A stretch of DNA of 64,000 bases from Aquimarina sp. AU58 (lineage in GTDB: Bacteria > Bacteroidota > Bacteroidia > Flavobacteriales > Flavobacteriaceae), in assembly GCF_900312745.1 (NCBI RefSeq), contig NZ_OMPD01000005.1, positions 1 to 64,000 on the forward strand. The letters run 5' to 3'. Under the pieces are notes generated by a model. It did no database searches. It was not told where the DNA came from and saw nothing but the letters and a program-made list of their open reading frames with translations. Made by a program: the position numbers and the translations under genes. This document shows, in pieces, positions 51,438 through 59,328 of the stretch (the first letter of the stretch is position 1; the number at the start of each line of letters is the position of its first letter).

Positions 51438-52463
51438 ATGAAAATACTAAAGACTATTACTCTATTATTAGGTGTTTTGATGTTATCCATATTTACCTTC
51501 TCTTTTGTAAATCAGAAACCAAAGAGTACTCCTCCTGGTAAAATAGTAGACATTGGTGGATATAATTTACACTATATCTCTAAAGGAAAAGGGGATTACA
51601 CTGTTCTTTTTATACATGGAGCAAATGATGTAGCTCAACTATGGAGTCCAATACTTAATGAAGTAAGTAAATATACCAAAACAGTTGCGATAGACGAACT
51701 TGGTAGAGGGTGGAGCGATTGGGGGCATCATGATAAAACACGTAGACAACAAGCGTATGATTTTCATAAGCTATTAAAAACAGAAGAAATAGAAGGTCCA
51801 TATATTTTAGTTGCACATTCATTAGGAGGCTTAATTGCGCAATCTTTTGTAAAGCAATTTAAGAATGAAGTAGCTGGAGTTGTATTTGTGGATGCTACAC
51901 ACCCTGATGAAGTTTTTAGATTCCCTGATGAAGAAGGAGTATTAAGGTTTAGAGCAGGGCATACTACAGCTAGAGATATAGAAGTACCAAAAATTCAAAC
52001 AGGGAAAATAGACAAAAAGCAACATTTGGAAAAAGTAGAACGAGCAAAGAAAGTAACTGAATTTAAAAAGTATTTTTCTCCTTCAGAAGCCGTAATACTT
52101 CAAGAAGCATACAACAGACCACAATTTAGGCCAAAAGACATAACAACTGCTTATCCATATTTATTTGAAGAACTTCGCGAAATGTCTAATCATAAAAATA
52201 TGTATACTTTTGGGAATATTCCGCTTATCATACTTAGTGCTCCTATAGACTATTCCTGGATAAGTGATGATACGTTCTCTAAAGGAGAATTATCCTCAAG
52301 GGAAAAATTAGTAGAATACTCTATTAAATTACAAAAAGATTTTTTGAATTATTCAACAGTAAGCAAACAGATTTCTATAAATTCAGGGCATTATATTCAT
52401 TTAGAAAAACCCAATATTATTATAAAGTCAATTAAAGAAATTTTGGACTCTTTAAAAAAGTAA
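51438..52463 (+). CDS. Exported or membrane-anchored alpha/beta hydrolase
   Basis: 341 residues. N-terminal signal/anchor (MKILKTITLLLGVLMLSIF, ~1-25). Core hydrolase: oxyanion VLFIHGANDVAQLW near residue 55, nucleophile YILVAHSLGGLIAQSF near 127 (Ser in H-S-L-G), an Asp in IILSAPIDYSW near 272 and the catalytic His in INSGHYIHLEKP near 317. The cap region (~160-230) is charged and poorly conserved. Esterase or lactonase type, substrate unknown. A second, smaller alpha/beta hydrolase gene starts 19 bp downstream, so the two form an operon. Confidence 0.88.
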   Translation: MKILKTITLLLGVLMLSIFTFSFVNQKPKSTPPGKIVDIGGYNLHYISKGKGDYTVLFIHGANDVAQLWSPILNEVSKYTKTVAIDELGRGWSDWGHHDKTRRQQAYDFHKLLKTEEIEGPYILVAHSLGGLIAQSFVKQFKNEVAGVVFVDATHPDEVFRFPDEEGVLRFRAGHTTARDIEVPKIQTGKIDKKQHLEKVERAKKVTEFKKYFSPSEAVILQEAYNRPQFRPKDITTAYPYLFEELREMSNHKNMYTFGNIPLIILSAPIDYSWISDDTFSKGELSSREKLVEYSIKLQKDFLNYSTVSKQISINSGHYIHLEKPNIIIKSIKEILDSLKK

Positions 52464-52482
52464 GCAGAAAACAAAACAACCA

Positions 52483-53013
52483 ATGAAACCAAAACTAATC
52501 ATTTTGTCTGACCTATGGGGAAAGAAAAAATCAGATTGGGTTGCTTATTATATCAAAGAGCTTCAAGATCATTTTGTGTTACAATATTATGACTGCTGTG
52601 AATTAGGAGCATTAGATACATCAATATACACCGAAGAAAATCTTCATAAACAATTTACTAACGGAGGAATTGATCGGGCAGTACAAAACTTGCTTACCCT
52701 AGAAAAAGGAAAAATACATATCCTTGCGTTTAGTGTTGGTGGGGTCATTGGTTGGAAATCGGCTATAAAAAACCAGAATATAGTATCACTATACGCGGTT
52801 TCATCAACAAGGTTACGATATGAAACAAATAAACCCAAAACAAAAATAAAGCTCTATTTTGGAGAGAATGATATCTATTCTCCAAAAAACGAATGGTATG
52901 CTCTAATGGGTATTAATGCCATTATAGAAAAAGAAAAAAAACATCAACTATACATCGAACCAGAATTTGCTATACAACTAAGCAATAGAATAAAAAATAG
53001 TATAAATCATTAA
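52483..53013 (+). CDS. Small alpha/beta-hydrolase fold protein
   Basis: 176 residues, a minimal alpha/beta-hydrolase. The opening KLIILSDLWG is the first central strand; the nucleophile elbow ILAFSVGGVIGWKS near residue 85 carries Ser, and IKLYFGENDIYSP near 125 the Asp strand. A conserved His near the C-terminus would be in KKHQLYIEP near 158. No signal peptide. Too short for a full cap domain; resembles compact esterases. Follows the larger hydrolase by 19 bp. Function open. Confidence 0.75.
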   Translation: MKPKLIILSDLWGKKKSDWVAYYIKELQDHFVLQYYDCCELGALDTSIYTEENLHKQFTNGGIDRAVQNLLTLEKGKIHILAFSVGGVIGWKSAIKNQNIVSLYAVSSTRLRYETNKPKTKIKLYFGENDIYSPKNEWYALMGINAIIEKEKKHQLYIEPEFAIQLSNRIKNSINH

Positions 53014-53053
53014 ATAAAAAAAGCCTCACAATACTACAATACTGTAAGGCTTT
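53014..53053 (-). terminator. Terminator for the endonuclease gene
   Basis: Stem AGCCTCACA / TGTAAGGCT (one mismatch) plus inner TACAATACTGT pairing. On the minus strand it is followed by a run of seven T residues; the plus-strand side has none. Confidence 0.7.
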
Positions 53054-53075
53054 AGTAATTACACTTGCAAAAAAA

Positions 53076-55649
53076 TTATTTAATCATTATTTTTTCTGAA
53101 ACACTTCGACTGCCATCAGATATTGTTATAAAATAAATACCCGATGTTATTCCCTCTAAAGAAATTTTGTTATCGTTTACTACTCCAGATTTTATTACAC
53201 GACCTTGCATATTTGTCAATGTAAAACTACTGTCATGCTTATTTCTCAAGCTAATTTGAATATAAGTTGTAGCTGGATTAGGGTATACTTTGGCCAAGAA
53301 CACTTTATCTTCCTGTTCTAATTTTCTATCAACTTTTATTGATGATGCTCCTTTAGCTCCCATGGTTGACCCTATATTTACAGTATAATCTTCTACTTCT
53401 CCATATCCAAAAGTTTCACAAGATGTTGGTACTCCGTTCCATTTCATAGCAACTCGCATTCGAGTATTTCCTAATGCTGCTGTAGATGGTATATCAAAAT
53501 TATATGATAGGTTGCTTGTCTCTGATGTAGATGCACTAACTACTTTTTCAGTCCCTTCAAAAGTTCCGTTTTTATTAAAATCAATCCATACCGCCCAATG
53601 TTCTGTATAAGATGCACTTGCAAACCCAACACTTAATACAATAGTATTAGCTCCATAGTTAAGATTTGCTACCTGAGCGGTAAAATCTCCATAACCGCCA
53701 TTAGCTAATGTGGTGTTAGAGATCCCTCCTATTCCCACATAGTCAATATATTCATACTTTACAGTATTTCCTTTTGACGCACAATAGGAAACTACAGTAT
53801 CAAGAGTAGTAACGGTTACTGTATTACTAGATGCTGAAGCATTTCCTGCTGCATCAAATGCAGATATTTTAAATGAATAGTTCGTTCCTGCTGCCAAGCC
53901 AGATACATTATACGAAACTCCGGTAGTTGTCGTTAGTACTGCTCCATCTTGATAAATCGTATATCCTGTAACCCCAATATTATCGGTAGAGGCTGTCCAG
54001 GAAAGTTGTGTGCTATTTTCTGTGATATTAGCAACTGTTACATTGGTAGGGGTTGTAGGAGTTTCAGTATCTGAACCGGTATTACCACCTCCATTGAATG
54101 TATGCTTTCCCAGGCCATCAAAGGTATTTTGGGGATATGACTCCCACTCAGATGTGTTATATGTTGCAGATGGTGATGATACATCTGCTTTTCTTCTTAG
54201 AGTAGCATCCTTAGCAAAGTTAGACGATCCCCCATTAAAAGTTCCTATCACATCTATTAAAACCCCATCCTTAAATAAGCCTACGGGGTCATTACCATTA
54301 AAAGTCAATTCTGAAGCTCCCGAAACCAGATCTGCTTCATTTTTTATAGTATTCGAAGCCGAACTATTTGCAGCTACATAAACATCATTAGTAGCCAAAA
54401 CACCAGAAAGGTTTAATCCTCCCGACCAGGATCCGGAGCCATTAGTTTGTCTTTTGATTGTATATCCTGAAAGGTTAACCGATGCGCCTGTATAATTTGC
54501 TATTTCTAAAGCCTTATTATTCGAAGATCCTTCTATATACTCCGAAAAAAACAATGCCGTAGCATCACCACCAGTTGAAGTATCTTGAGTGGTAACATTA
54601 ATCGCAGTACTAGCTGCAGATATATTACCTGCTGCATCTTTCGCTTTTACAGAAAATGAATACGTAGTGTTAGCGGTTAATCCCGAAACGCTATAACTGT
54701 TTGTTGATGAAGAACTTAAAAATGCTCCATTTCTATATACATCATATCCTGTTACACCAACATTATCTGTTGATGCACTCCATGATAATACTGTAGATGT
54801 CTGAGTTGTATTTGTTGCTACGAGATTAGCAGGAATACTGGGTGCCTCCGTATCATTACCTCCTGTATCTCCAAACCTATCTTCGGCTTGGGGTCCTCCC
54901 CAAATCTGAGTAGCAAATGCAGGATTATCTATAAATGGGTTTCTGTTACCTTGTATATTTTCAAGAATTGGATTACGTTGTAATTCTAATGGCGAAACAG
55001 GATCCTCTGCATTCCATTCTAAAAATAATTGTAGCATATTGCTATCACCAGTTGCTGCTGCCCCTACTCCAACATTCTTTGGCAAACAACGATTATTATA
55101 CCGTATATACATATACATCATCATACGTGCTACATCTCCTTTCCATTCATCACCAGGATACCAATGTCCTTGAGAAGTAGGTCCAGAATTACCAGATCCA
55201 TCTGCAAACTTTCTATTTCCTCTTGATGAATTGCGCTGTACATCTGCAGGTCGTAAGTGATGTGCATCTGCTCCTGGCCCTTGTGTTCCCAGATTTGGGT
55301 TACCTAATGATTTTGGATATACGTGCTCCCTGTTCCAATCGGTAGATCCTCCCCCATTATTATTTACTCCTCGTGTTCTGTCTGTACTCGAATTTCCATC
55401 AGTATCACTATATCCATATACTAAAACAACTTTTGAAGGATCAGAAGGTTCTAAATCGGTCTGCTTTAATGCATCCCACACCCCTGGTGTATAACTAAGA
55501 AATGTGGTATGTGTATTTGTCACCTTATCACTTAATTCATTTTTTAAAGCAGTTCCTGATAAGCTTAGGTTCACATCATTGTAATATGATGGTATCTGGC
55601 TATACCCTATAACAGGTATAAACAGAAGTAAGAGTATTATTTTTTTCAT
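53076..55649 (-). CDS. T9SS-secreted endonuclease I family nuclease with FnIII and lamin-tail domains
   Basis: 857 residues from ATG 55649 (start at 55676 adds nine residues before the signal). Signal peptide MKKIILLLLFIPVIGYSQ. Endonuclease I domain (~20-270): DWNREHVYPKSLG near residue 110 and ADAHHLRPADVQRN near 135 hold the His-metal nuclease site. Then FnIII 1 (~275-360, LSWSASTDNVGVTGY), a lamin-tail domain (~370-500, FFSEYIEGSSNNKALEI), FnIII 2 (~530-620), a GEVED-type beta domain (~630-760, GYGEVEDYTVNI) and a type A T9SS tail (~785-857, VYPNPATTYIQIS, ending SEKIMIK). A large extracellular DNase, likely for DNA scavenging or biofilm turnover. Confidence 0.93.
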   Translation of the reverse strand: MKKIILLLLFIPVIGYSQIPSYYNDVNLSLSGTALKNELSDKVTNTHTTFLSYTPGVWDALKQTDLEPSDPSKVVLVYGYSDTDGNSSTDRTRGVNNNGGGSTDWNREHVYPKSLGNPNLGTQGPGADAHHLRPADVQRNSSRGNRKFADGSGNSGPTSQGHWYPGDEWKGDVARMMMYMYIRYNNRCLPKNVGVGAAATGDSNMLQLFLEWNAEDPVSPLELQRNPILENIQGNRNPFIDNPAFATQIWGGPQAEDRFGDTGGNDTEAPSIPANLVATNTTQTSTVLSWSASTDNVGVTGYDVYRNGAFLSSSSTNSYSVSGLTANTTYSFSVKAKDAAGNISAASTAINVTTQDTSTGGDATALFFSEYIEGSSNNKALEIANYTGASVNLSGYTIKRQTNGSGSWSGGLNLSGVLATNDVYVAANSSASNTIKNEADLVSGASELTFNGNDPVGLFKDGVLIDVIGTFNGGSSNFAKDATLRRKADVSSPSATYNTSEWESYPQNTFDGLGKHTFNGGGNTGSDTETPTTPTNVTVANITENSTQLSWTASTDNIGVTGYTIYQDGAVLTTTTGVSYNVSGLAAGTNYSFKISAFDAAGNASASSNTVTVTTLDTVVSYCASKGNTVKYEYIDYVGIGGISNTTLANGGYGDFTAQVANLNYGANTIVLSVGFASASYTEHWAVWIDFNKNGTFEGTEKVVSASTSETSNLSYNFDIPSTAALGNTRMRVAMKWNGVPTSCETFGYGEVEDYTVNIGSTMGAKGASSIKVDRKLEQEDKVFLAKVYPNPATTYIQISLRNKHDSSFTLTNMQGRVIKSGVVNDNKISLEGITSGIYFITISDGSRSVSEKIMIK

Positions 55650-56092
55650 GATGTTATAAGTTAGTTTATTAAGCATAATTATGCGATCTCGAATCTAAAA
55701 TTATTTTGTTAAACTTACTATAGTAAAACGTTATCAAATAGTTACCTAGTATGTTGACAATCCACTATTTACACAAAAACATATATTCAAATCACTACAA
55801 TTCAATCAATTACTATCCCTAACGATTGTTAATAAGTTATTTCTTACAAAAAACAAGAGTGTCATTTACAACAAATTTCTGTAAAAAAATACAAAATCAT
55901 AAACATGATTTTTGCTCATAATATTACTAATAGTCAATACTCTTAGCATTTTCTGTTATAAAATTTTATTCTCTGAGTGACTTAATCCAAAGTTATAAAC
56001 AAGACCAATACCTTACTTTTTTAGCGGTTTTTATGTAACTGACTTACAATATTTTAAATTAAATTTAAACCATAACTTAAATATAATACACG
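55650..56092. other. Intergenic region upstream of the second peptide cluster
   Basis: 443 bp without an ORF of coding character. The last ~70 bp (ACTGACTTACAATATTTTAA, 56038 on) recur before the second peptide gene (56373-56430) and probably hold the promoter. A CTCTGAGTGACTT word near 55973 only weakly resembles the cluster 1 motif. Confidence 0.5.
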
Positions 56093-56278
56093 ATGAAAAA
56101 AATCTTGAATGTTACAGGAGTTCAGAAGTTAAGTAAAGACCAGCAACAAAATATTAAAGGAGCATGGGGGCGTGCAACTTGCTGCCCTAGTGGAAGAGGA
56201 TGCCTTATTAGCTTTGGAAATCAAAGTTTTTGTGAGCCTGGTCGTTGTGACCGTTGGGGGCGTTGTATCTTTTTCTAA
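56093..56278 (+). CDS. Six-Cys GG-type peptide A1 (61 aa)
   Basis: Leader MKKILNVTGVQKLSKDQQQ followed by NIKG|AWGR (bacteriocin-like G-[AST] cleavage site near residue 22-23) and a ~39-residue core with six Cys: CC-x5-C-x9-C-x4-C-x5-C, ending CDRWGRCIFF. The core is identical in amino acids to A2. The leader is the same class as in the 3.4-5.6 kb cluster. The gene has its own terminator at 56297. Cys spacing suggests a three-disulfide, cystine-knot-like or defensin-like fold. Activity unknown; likely exported and cleaved. Confidence 0.8.
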   Translation: MKKILNVTGVQKLSKDQQQNIKGAWGRATCCPSGRGCLISFGNQSFCEPGRCDRWGRCIFF

Positions 56279-56296
56279 GAAAATTCAAAACCATAC

Positions 56297-56328
56297 AAAA
56301 GGCAAACTTTCTGGTTTGCCTTTTTTTG
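56297..56328 (+). terminator. Terminator after peptide A1
   Basis: AAAAGGCAAAC / GTTTGCCTTTT stem with a short loop and a seven-base T-run. Confidence 0.85.
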
Positions 56329-56427
56329 TACTACATTTTTAATTAAAAACAATGTTATTTAACGTTTTAAAAAACTGACTCACACTATTTTAAAGTATAT
56401 TTAAATACTAACTTAAATATATATACA

Positions 56428-56604
56428 ATGAAAACTATTTTAGAATTAACTGGTGTTCAAAAATTAAGTAAAGAACAACAACAGCAAATTAAAGGAACAT
56501 GGGGACGTGCCACCTGCTGCGGACCTAGAAAATGTCGTATTCCTGGAACAAGTTTTTGTGATTATGGATATTGCCGATCTAACGGAAGTTGTATGTGGGC
56601 ATAA
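56428..56604 (+). CDS. Six-Cys GG-type peptide B1 (58 aa)
   Basis: 58 codons (ATG 56428). Leader MKTILELTGVQKLSKEQQQ, then QIKG|TWGRATCC; core Cys pattern CC-x4-C-x7-C-x4-C-x5-C with GPRKCRIPGTSFCDYGYC and CRSNGSCMWA. The first core residues (WGRATCC) match type A, the rest differ: DYGYC-x5-C-MWA replaces EPGRC-x5-C-IFF. It is the first of two type-B genes alternating with type-A genes. Confidence 0.8.
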   Translation: MKTILELTGVQKLSKEQQQQIKGTWGRATCCGPRKCRIPGTSFCDYGYCRSNGSCMWA

Positions 56605-56680
56605 CCAAAATAACACTGTGTGAAAGTATTAAAAGATAATAGCGAATCTCTATGTTATTCTATTAAAAATAACCCAATTT

Positions 56681-56853
56681 ATAAGTTGAAATTTATAAAT
56701 ATCAAGAATATGGAGTTGTATTTTACTACATGATCCAATATTTTTAATGGAGAAAATCTGAATTATTAACTTTTAAAACTTTCACACAATGAAAAACATT
56801 TTGGAATTAACCGGTGTTCAAAAACTATCTAAACAACAACAACAAAATATTAA
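56681..56853 (+). repeat. Direct repeat unit, promoter plus leader, copy 1
   Basis: About 173 bp (upstream region and first ~22 codons of A2) recurring at 57370-57542 with roughly eight differences, an offset of 689 bp. Confidence 0.8.
56691..56709 (+). promoter_or_regulatory. 19-bp motif in the A2 promoter
   Basis: ATTTATAAATATCAAGAAT, inside a ~170-bp block repeated before A3 and shared with 20473-20491; 80 bp from the A2 start. Confidence 0.4.
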
Positions 56854-56974
56854 AGGAGCATGGGGGCGTGCAACTTGCTGCCCTAGTGGAAGAGGATGTC
56901 TCATTAGCTTTGGAAATCAAAGTTTTTGTGAACCTGGTCGCTGTGACCGTTGGGGGCGTTGTATCTTTTTCTAA
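56789..56974 (+). CDS. Six-Cys GG-type peptide A2 (61 aa)
   Basis: Core identical to A1 (CC-x5-C-x9-C-x4-C-x5-C, IFF end), but the leader (MKNILELTGVQKLSKQQQQ) and the 108 bp upstream match A3 instead. From CAACAAAATATTAAAGGAGC through the core and ~20 bp past the stop the DNA is nearly the same as A1. The gene therefore looks like a recombinant of A3-type promoter/leader and A1-type core. A terminator follows at 56998. Confidence 0.85.
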   Translation: MKNILELTGVQKLSKQQQQNIKGAWGRATCCPSGRGCLISFGNQSFCEPGRCDRWGRCIFF

Positions 56975-56997
56975 GAAAATTCAAAACCATACGTAAA

Positions 56998-57025
56998 GAC
57001 AAACTTTTAGGTTTGTCATTTTTTT
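56998..57025 (+). terminator. Terminator after peptide A2
   Basis: GACAAAC / GTTTGTC stem (56998-57004 and 57011-57017) followed by a seven-base T-run; diverged relative of the A1 terminator. Confidence 0.75.
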
Positions 57026-57105
57026 GATCATTACCAATTGGTTCTGGTAAAGCAGCATCATTGTACTCAAAATTGAATTATTAACTTTTTTAAATATTTT
57101 ACAAA

Positions 57106-57294
57106 ATGAAGAATATCTTAAATTTAACTGGAGTTCAAAAATTATCCAAAAAAGAGCAACAAGACATCAAAGGTTCCTGGGGTCGCAGAGTATATTGTGG
57201 CGGACCAAAAAGATGTTGTTTCCGTCTTCCTAATGGAGCAGAATTTTGCGATTATGGATATTGTCAATCCAATGGAAACTGTATTTGGGCATAA
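57106..57294 (+). CDS. Six-Cys GG-type peptide B2 (62 aa)
   Basis: Leader MKNILNLTGVQKLSKKEQQ, then DIKG|SWGRRVYC; core Cys pattern C-x5-CC-x9-C-x4-C-x5-C, with FCDYGYCQSNGNCIWA matching B1's end. Compared with the other four peptides, the CC pair has moved from the first to the second Cys position while the total stays six. Ends 'CIWA', as B1 ends 'CMWA'. Confidence 0.8.
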   Translation: MKNILNLTGVQKLSKKEQQDIKGSWGRRVYCGGPKRCCFRLPNGAEFCDYGYCQSNGNCIWA

Positions 57295-57369
57295 CCAAAA
57301 CAGTATTGGGTATCATCCCTAAAAGATGGTAGTGAATCTCCTATTATTACTCTTTTAAAACAGTTTTTT

Positions 57370-57542
57370 ATAAGTTGAAATTTATAAATCTCAAGAATAT
57401 GGTGTTGTATTTCACTACATGATCCAATATTTTTAATGGAGAAAATCTGAATTATTAACTTTTAAAACTTTCATACAATGAAAAACATTTTGGAATTAAC
57501 TGGAGTTCAAAAACTATCCAAACAACAACAACGTAATATTAA
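57370..57542 (+). repeat. Direct repeat unit, promoter plus leader, copy 2
   Basis: Second copy of the 56681-56853 block. The 19-bp motif has one change here (57380-57398). Confidence 0.8.
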
Positions 57543-57660
57543 AGGAGCTATGGCGAGCATATCGTGTTGTGGACGTAACAAATGTCGAATTAGTTATCCT
57601 GGAGGAAGTTTTTGTGAACCAGGTAGATGTAACACATGGGGACAATGTATTTTATATTAA
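57478..57660 (+). CDS. Six-Cys GG-type peptide A3 (60 aa)
   Basis: Leader MKNILELTGVQKLSKQQQR, then NIKG|AMASISCC; core CC-x4-C-x8-C-x4-C-x5-C, with SYPGGSFCEPGRC and CNTWGQCILY. Keeps the type-A EPGRC ending but has diverged elsewhere in the core. Promoter and leader block copied from or to A2. Last gene of the array, closed by the terminator at 57690. Confidence 0.8.
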   Translation: MKNILELTGVQKLSKQQQRNIKGAMASISCCGRNKCRISYPGGSFCEPGRCNTWGQCILY

Positions 57661-57689
57661 CAATATTTTAAATCTTAAAGTATTGGATA

Positions 57690-57721
57690 AAGGATGTGCT
57701 TAAAAAGCCATCCTTTTTTTA
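57690..57721 (+). terminator. Terminator closing the peptide array
   Basis: AAGGATG / CATCCTT stem (57690-57696, 57709-57715) with GCTT-AAGC pairing inside and a seven-base T-run. Confidence 0.8.
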
Positions 57722-57802
57722 TGGGTATGGTCAATCAATCGATAGTAAACAGATATTAGATATATACAAACTCTTTTAGAGTATAATATTATAGAAATAC
57801 TC

Positions 57803-57810
57803 TAGATTTG
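57803..57810 (+). promoter_or_regulatory. Candidate -7 promoter element
   Basis: TAGATTTG fits TAnnTTTG, 78 bp before the start at 57888. Confidence 0.35.
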
Positions 57811-57887
57811 TAAATAAACATACATGAGAGAGAGATATAAGGTATATCCTCTATTTAATTGTTGTATTTAATATTAGATAACGAAAT

Positions 57888-58379
57888 ATGAAATATCAAA
57901 AATTTCCTCAACACTATTATTACGTAGTTTTTCTTCTTCTATTTAATTCTGCTTTTGGTCAAAACTTAAAGCAAGAAAAAATGGAGCAATTAAACTTTAT
58001 GATTGGAGAATGGATCGGTACAACAAAAGTTTATGAAAATGGAATTGTTTCGAAGCAAGGATCAGCCCATCAAAAAATTACTTATGACCTAGATAAGAGT
58101 ATTTTAGTCATTGAATTGAATACTGAGTTCCTACAACTTCATACCATAATTTATTATGATGAAAAAGATAAAAAATATTATTACTACCCTTTTTCTAAAA
58201 AAGGGGTAAATAGATATCCTGCAGAGTATAAAGATGGACAACTCATTGTACAAAGCAATGAAAAAAACAGATTTATTTTCAGTAAAACTCCAGAGGGAGG
58301 CTTTCGAGAGTATGGAGAACAATTAATTAACGGGAAGTGGATAAAATATTTTGAAGACAACTTTAAAAATACACAGTAA
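57888..58379 (+). CDS. Exported protein with DUF1579-like barrel
   Basis: 163 residues. Signal peptide (MKYQKFPQHYYYVVFLLLFN, cleavage near SAFGQ). The remainder begins LNFMIGEWIGTTKVYENG, the usual start of DUF1579-type and related lipocalin-like domains (L-x-F-x-x-G-x-W), and continues as antiparallel strands: ILVIELNTEFLQLHTIIYYD, then KYYYYPFSKKGVNRYPAEYK. About half the usual domain is present but the strand count looks complete for a small barrel. Ligand and function unknown. It follows the peptide array but has its own promoter, so a link to it is uncertain. Confidence 0.7.
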   Translation: MKYQKFPQHYYYVVFLLLFNSAFGQNLKQEKMEQLNFMIGEWIGTTKVYENGIVSKQGSAHQKITYDLDKSILVIELNTEFLQLHTIIYYDEKDKKYYYYPFSKKGVNRYPAEYKDGQLIVQSNEKNRFIFSKTPEGGFREYGEQLINGKWIKYFEDNFKNTQ

Positions 58380-58590
58380 ATAAAATGCTAAGCACAACCA
58401 TGTGAATAATTCATTACGTCATAAATTCCTTGTGTTTTTGTTATCTTTCCTTCTTGATCCTAAAAATTTTACCCATTTTTCCATAATGAAATCATACACA
58501 AAACCGCCAGACTGTCTCAGAACTTACTAAAAAAATATTTAGATTAGAAGAGTTAACTGCGGTCACGATAAATTTGATTATCCTTCAGGC

Positions 58591-59328
58591 TTATTTCTTA
58601 ATAAACCTTTCCTTAAAATAATGAGAATAATTACTTCCCAATGGTAGCGTAATATCCCCTATTTGTATTCTATTAGCATCTATTTTATTAACGTGTTTTA
58701 AATTTACCAGGTAGCTTTTATGAATTCGGCAAAATTCAAACAAGGACAATTCTTTATCAATTTTAGAGATCGTATTTCTAATAATTTTTATTTCTCCGTC
58801 GGTAAGGAATAGTTTTAAATAATTACCATAAGATTGAATATACAGTAAAGATTCATAAGTAATCTTATGAATAGTCTTCCCCTCTTTTATACAAAAATAG
58901 GTCGGATTAGTATTAGCAGTATTAGTTTCAAAATTTTGAGAAGTTTCTTTTTTCTCTAACGTAATCATTTTTTTTGCCCGTTCTAAAGCTTTAACAAAAC
59001 GAACAAATTTTATAGGCTTCAATAAATAATCTACCACCAAATCATAATTGTACGTTTCTATAGCGTAGTCAGAATAAGCCGTAACCATTATCACTTTTAT
59101 ATCCTCTTTTTGAAGAGTATCTAATAGCTCAATTCCAGAGATTTCTGGCATTTGTATATCCAAAAGAATAATATCTACCGGTTGCTTATTAATTTCGTTA
59201 AGTGCTTCTAAACCATTATAGCAGTTTCCTACTATTTTTACGTAATCTAGTTTATTACAATAACTTTCTAATAAATGATGAGCATAAGGCTCATCATCGA
59301 TAATAAGTATAGTATAGGTAGCATTCAT
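58591..59328 (-). CDS. LytTR-family response regulator
   Basis: 245 residues. Receiver domain at 1-120: acidic pocket ILIIDDEPYAHH, phosphoacceptor Asp in IILLDIQMPEISG near 55, and the conserved Lys in YLLKPIKFVRFVKALERAKK near 105. A short linker leads to the LytTR DNA-binding domain (~145-245: LLYIQSYGNYLKLFL; FCRIHKSYLVNLKHV). Partner of the kinase whose gene overlaps it by four bases. In Bacteroidota such LytSR-type pairs often regulate nearby surface or secreted functions; the divergent S41 protease and the peptide array are candidate targets. Confidence 0.93.
   Translation of the reverse strand: MNATYTILIIDDEPYAHHLLESYCNKLDYVKIVGNCYNGLEALNEINKQPVDIILLDIQMPEISGIELLDTLQKEDIKVIMVTAYSDYAIETYNYDLVVDYLLKPIKFVRFVKALERAKKMITLEKKETSQNFETNTANTNPTYFCIKEGKTIHKITYESLLYIQSYGNYLKLFLTDGEIKIIRNTISKIDKELSLFEFCRIHKSYLVNLKHVNKIDANRIQIGDITLPLGSNYSHYFKERFIKK

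Noticed and set aside
55970-55985. CTCTGAGTGACTT resembling the TGAGTGTC motif of cluster 1
   Set aside because: Only one arm matches and it lies ~110 bp from the first peptide start, outside the 43-47 bp spacing of the real copies.
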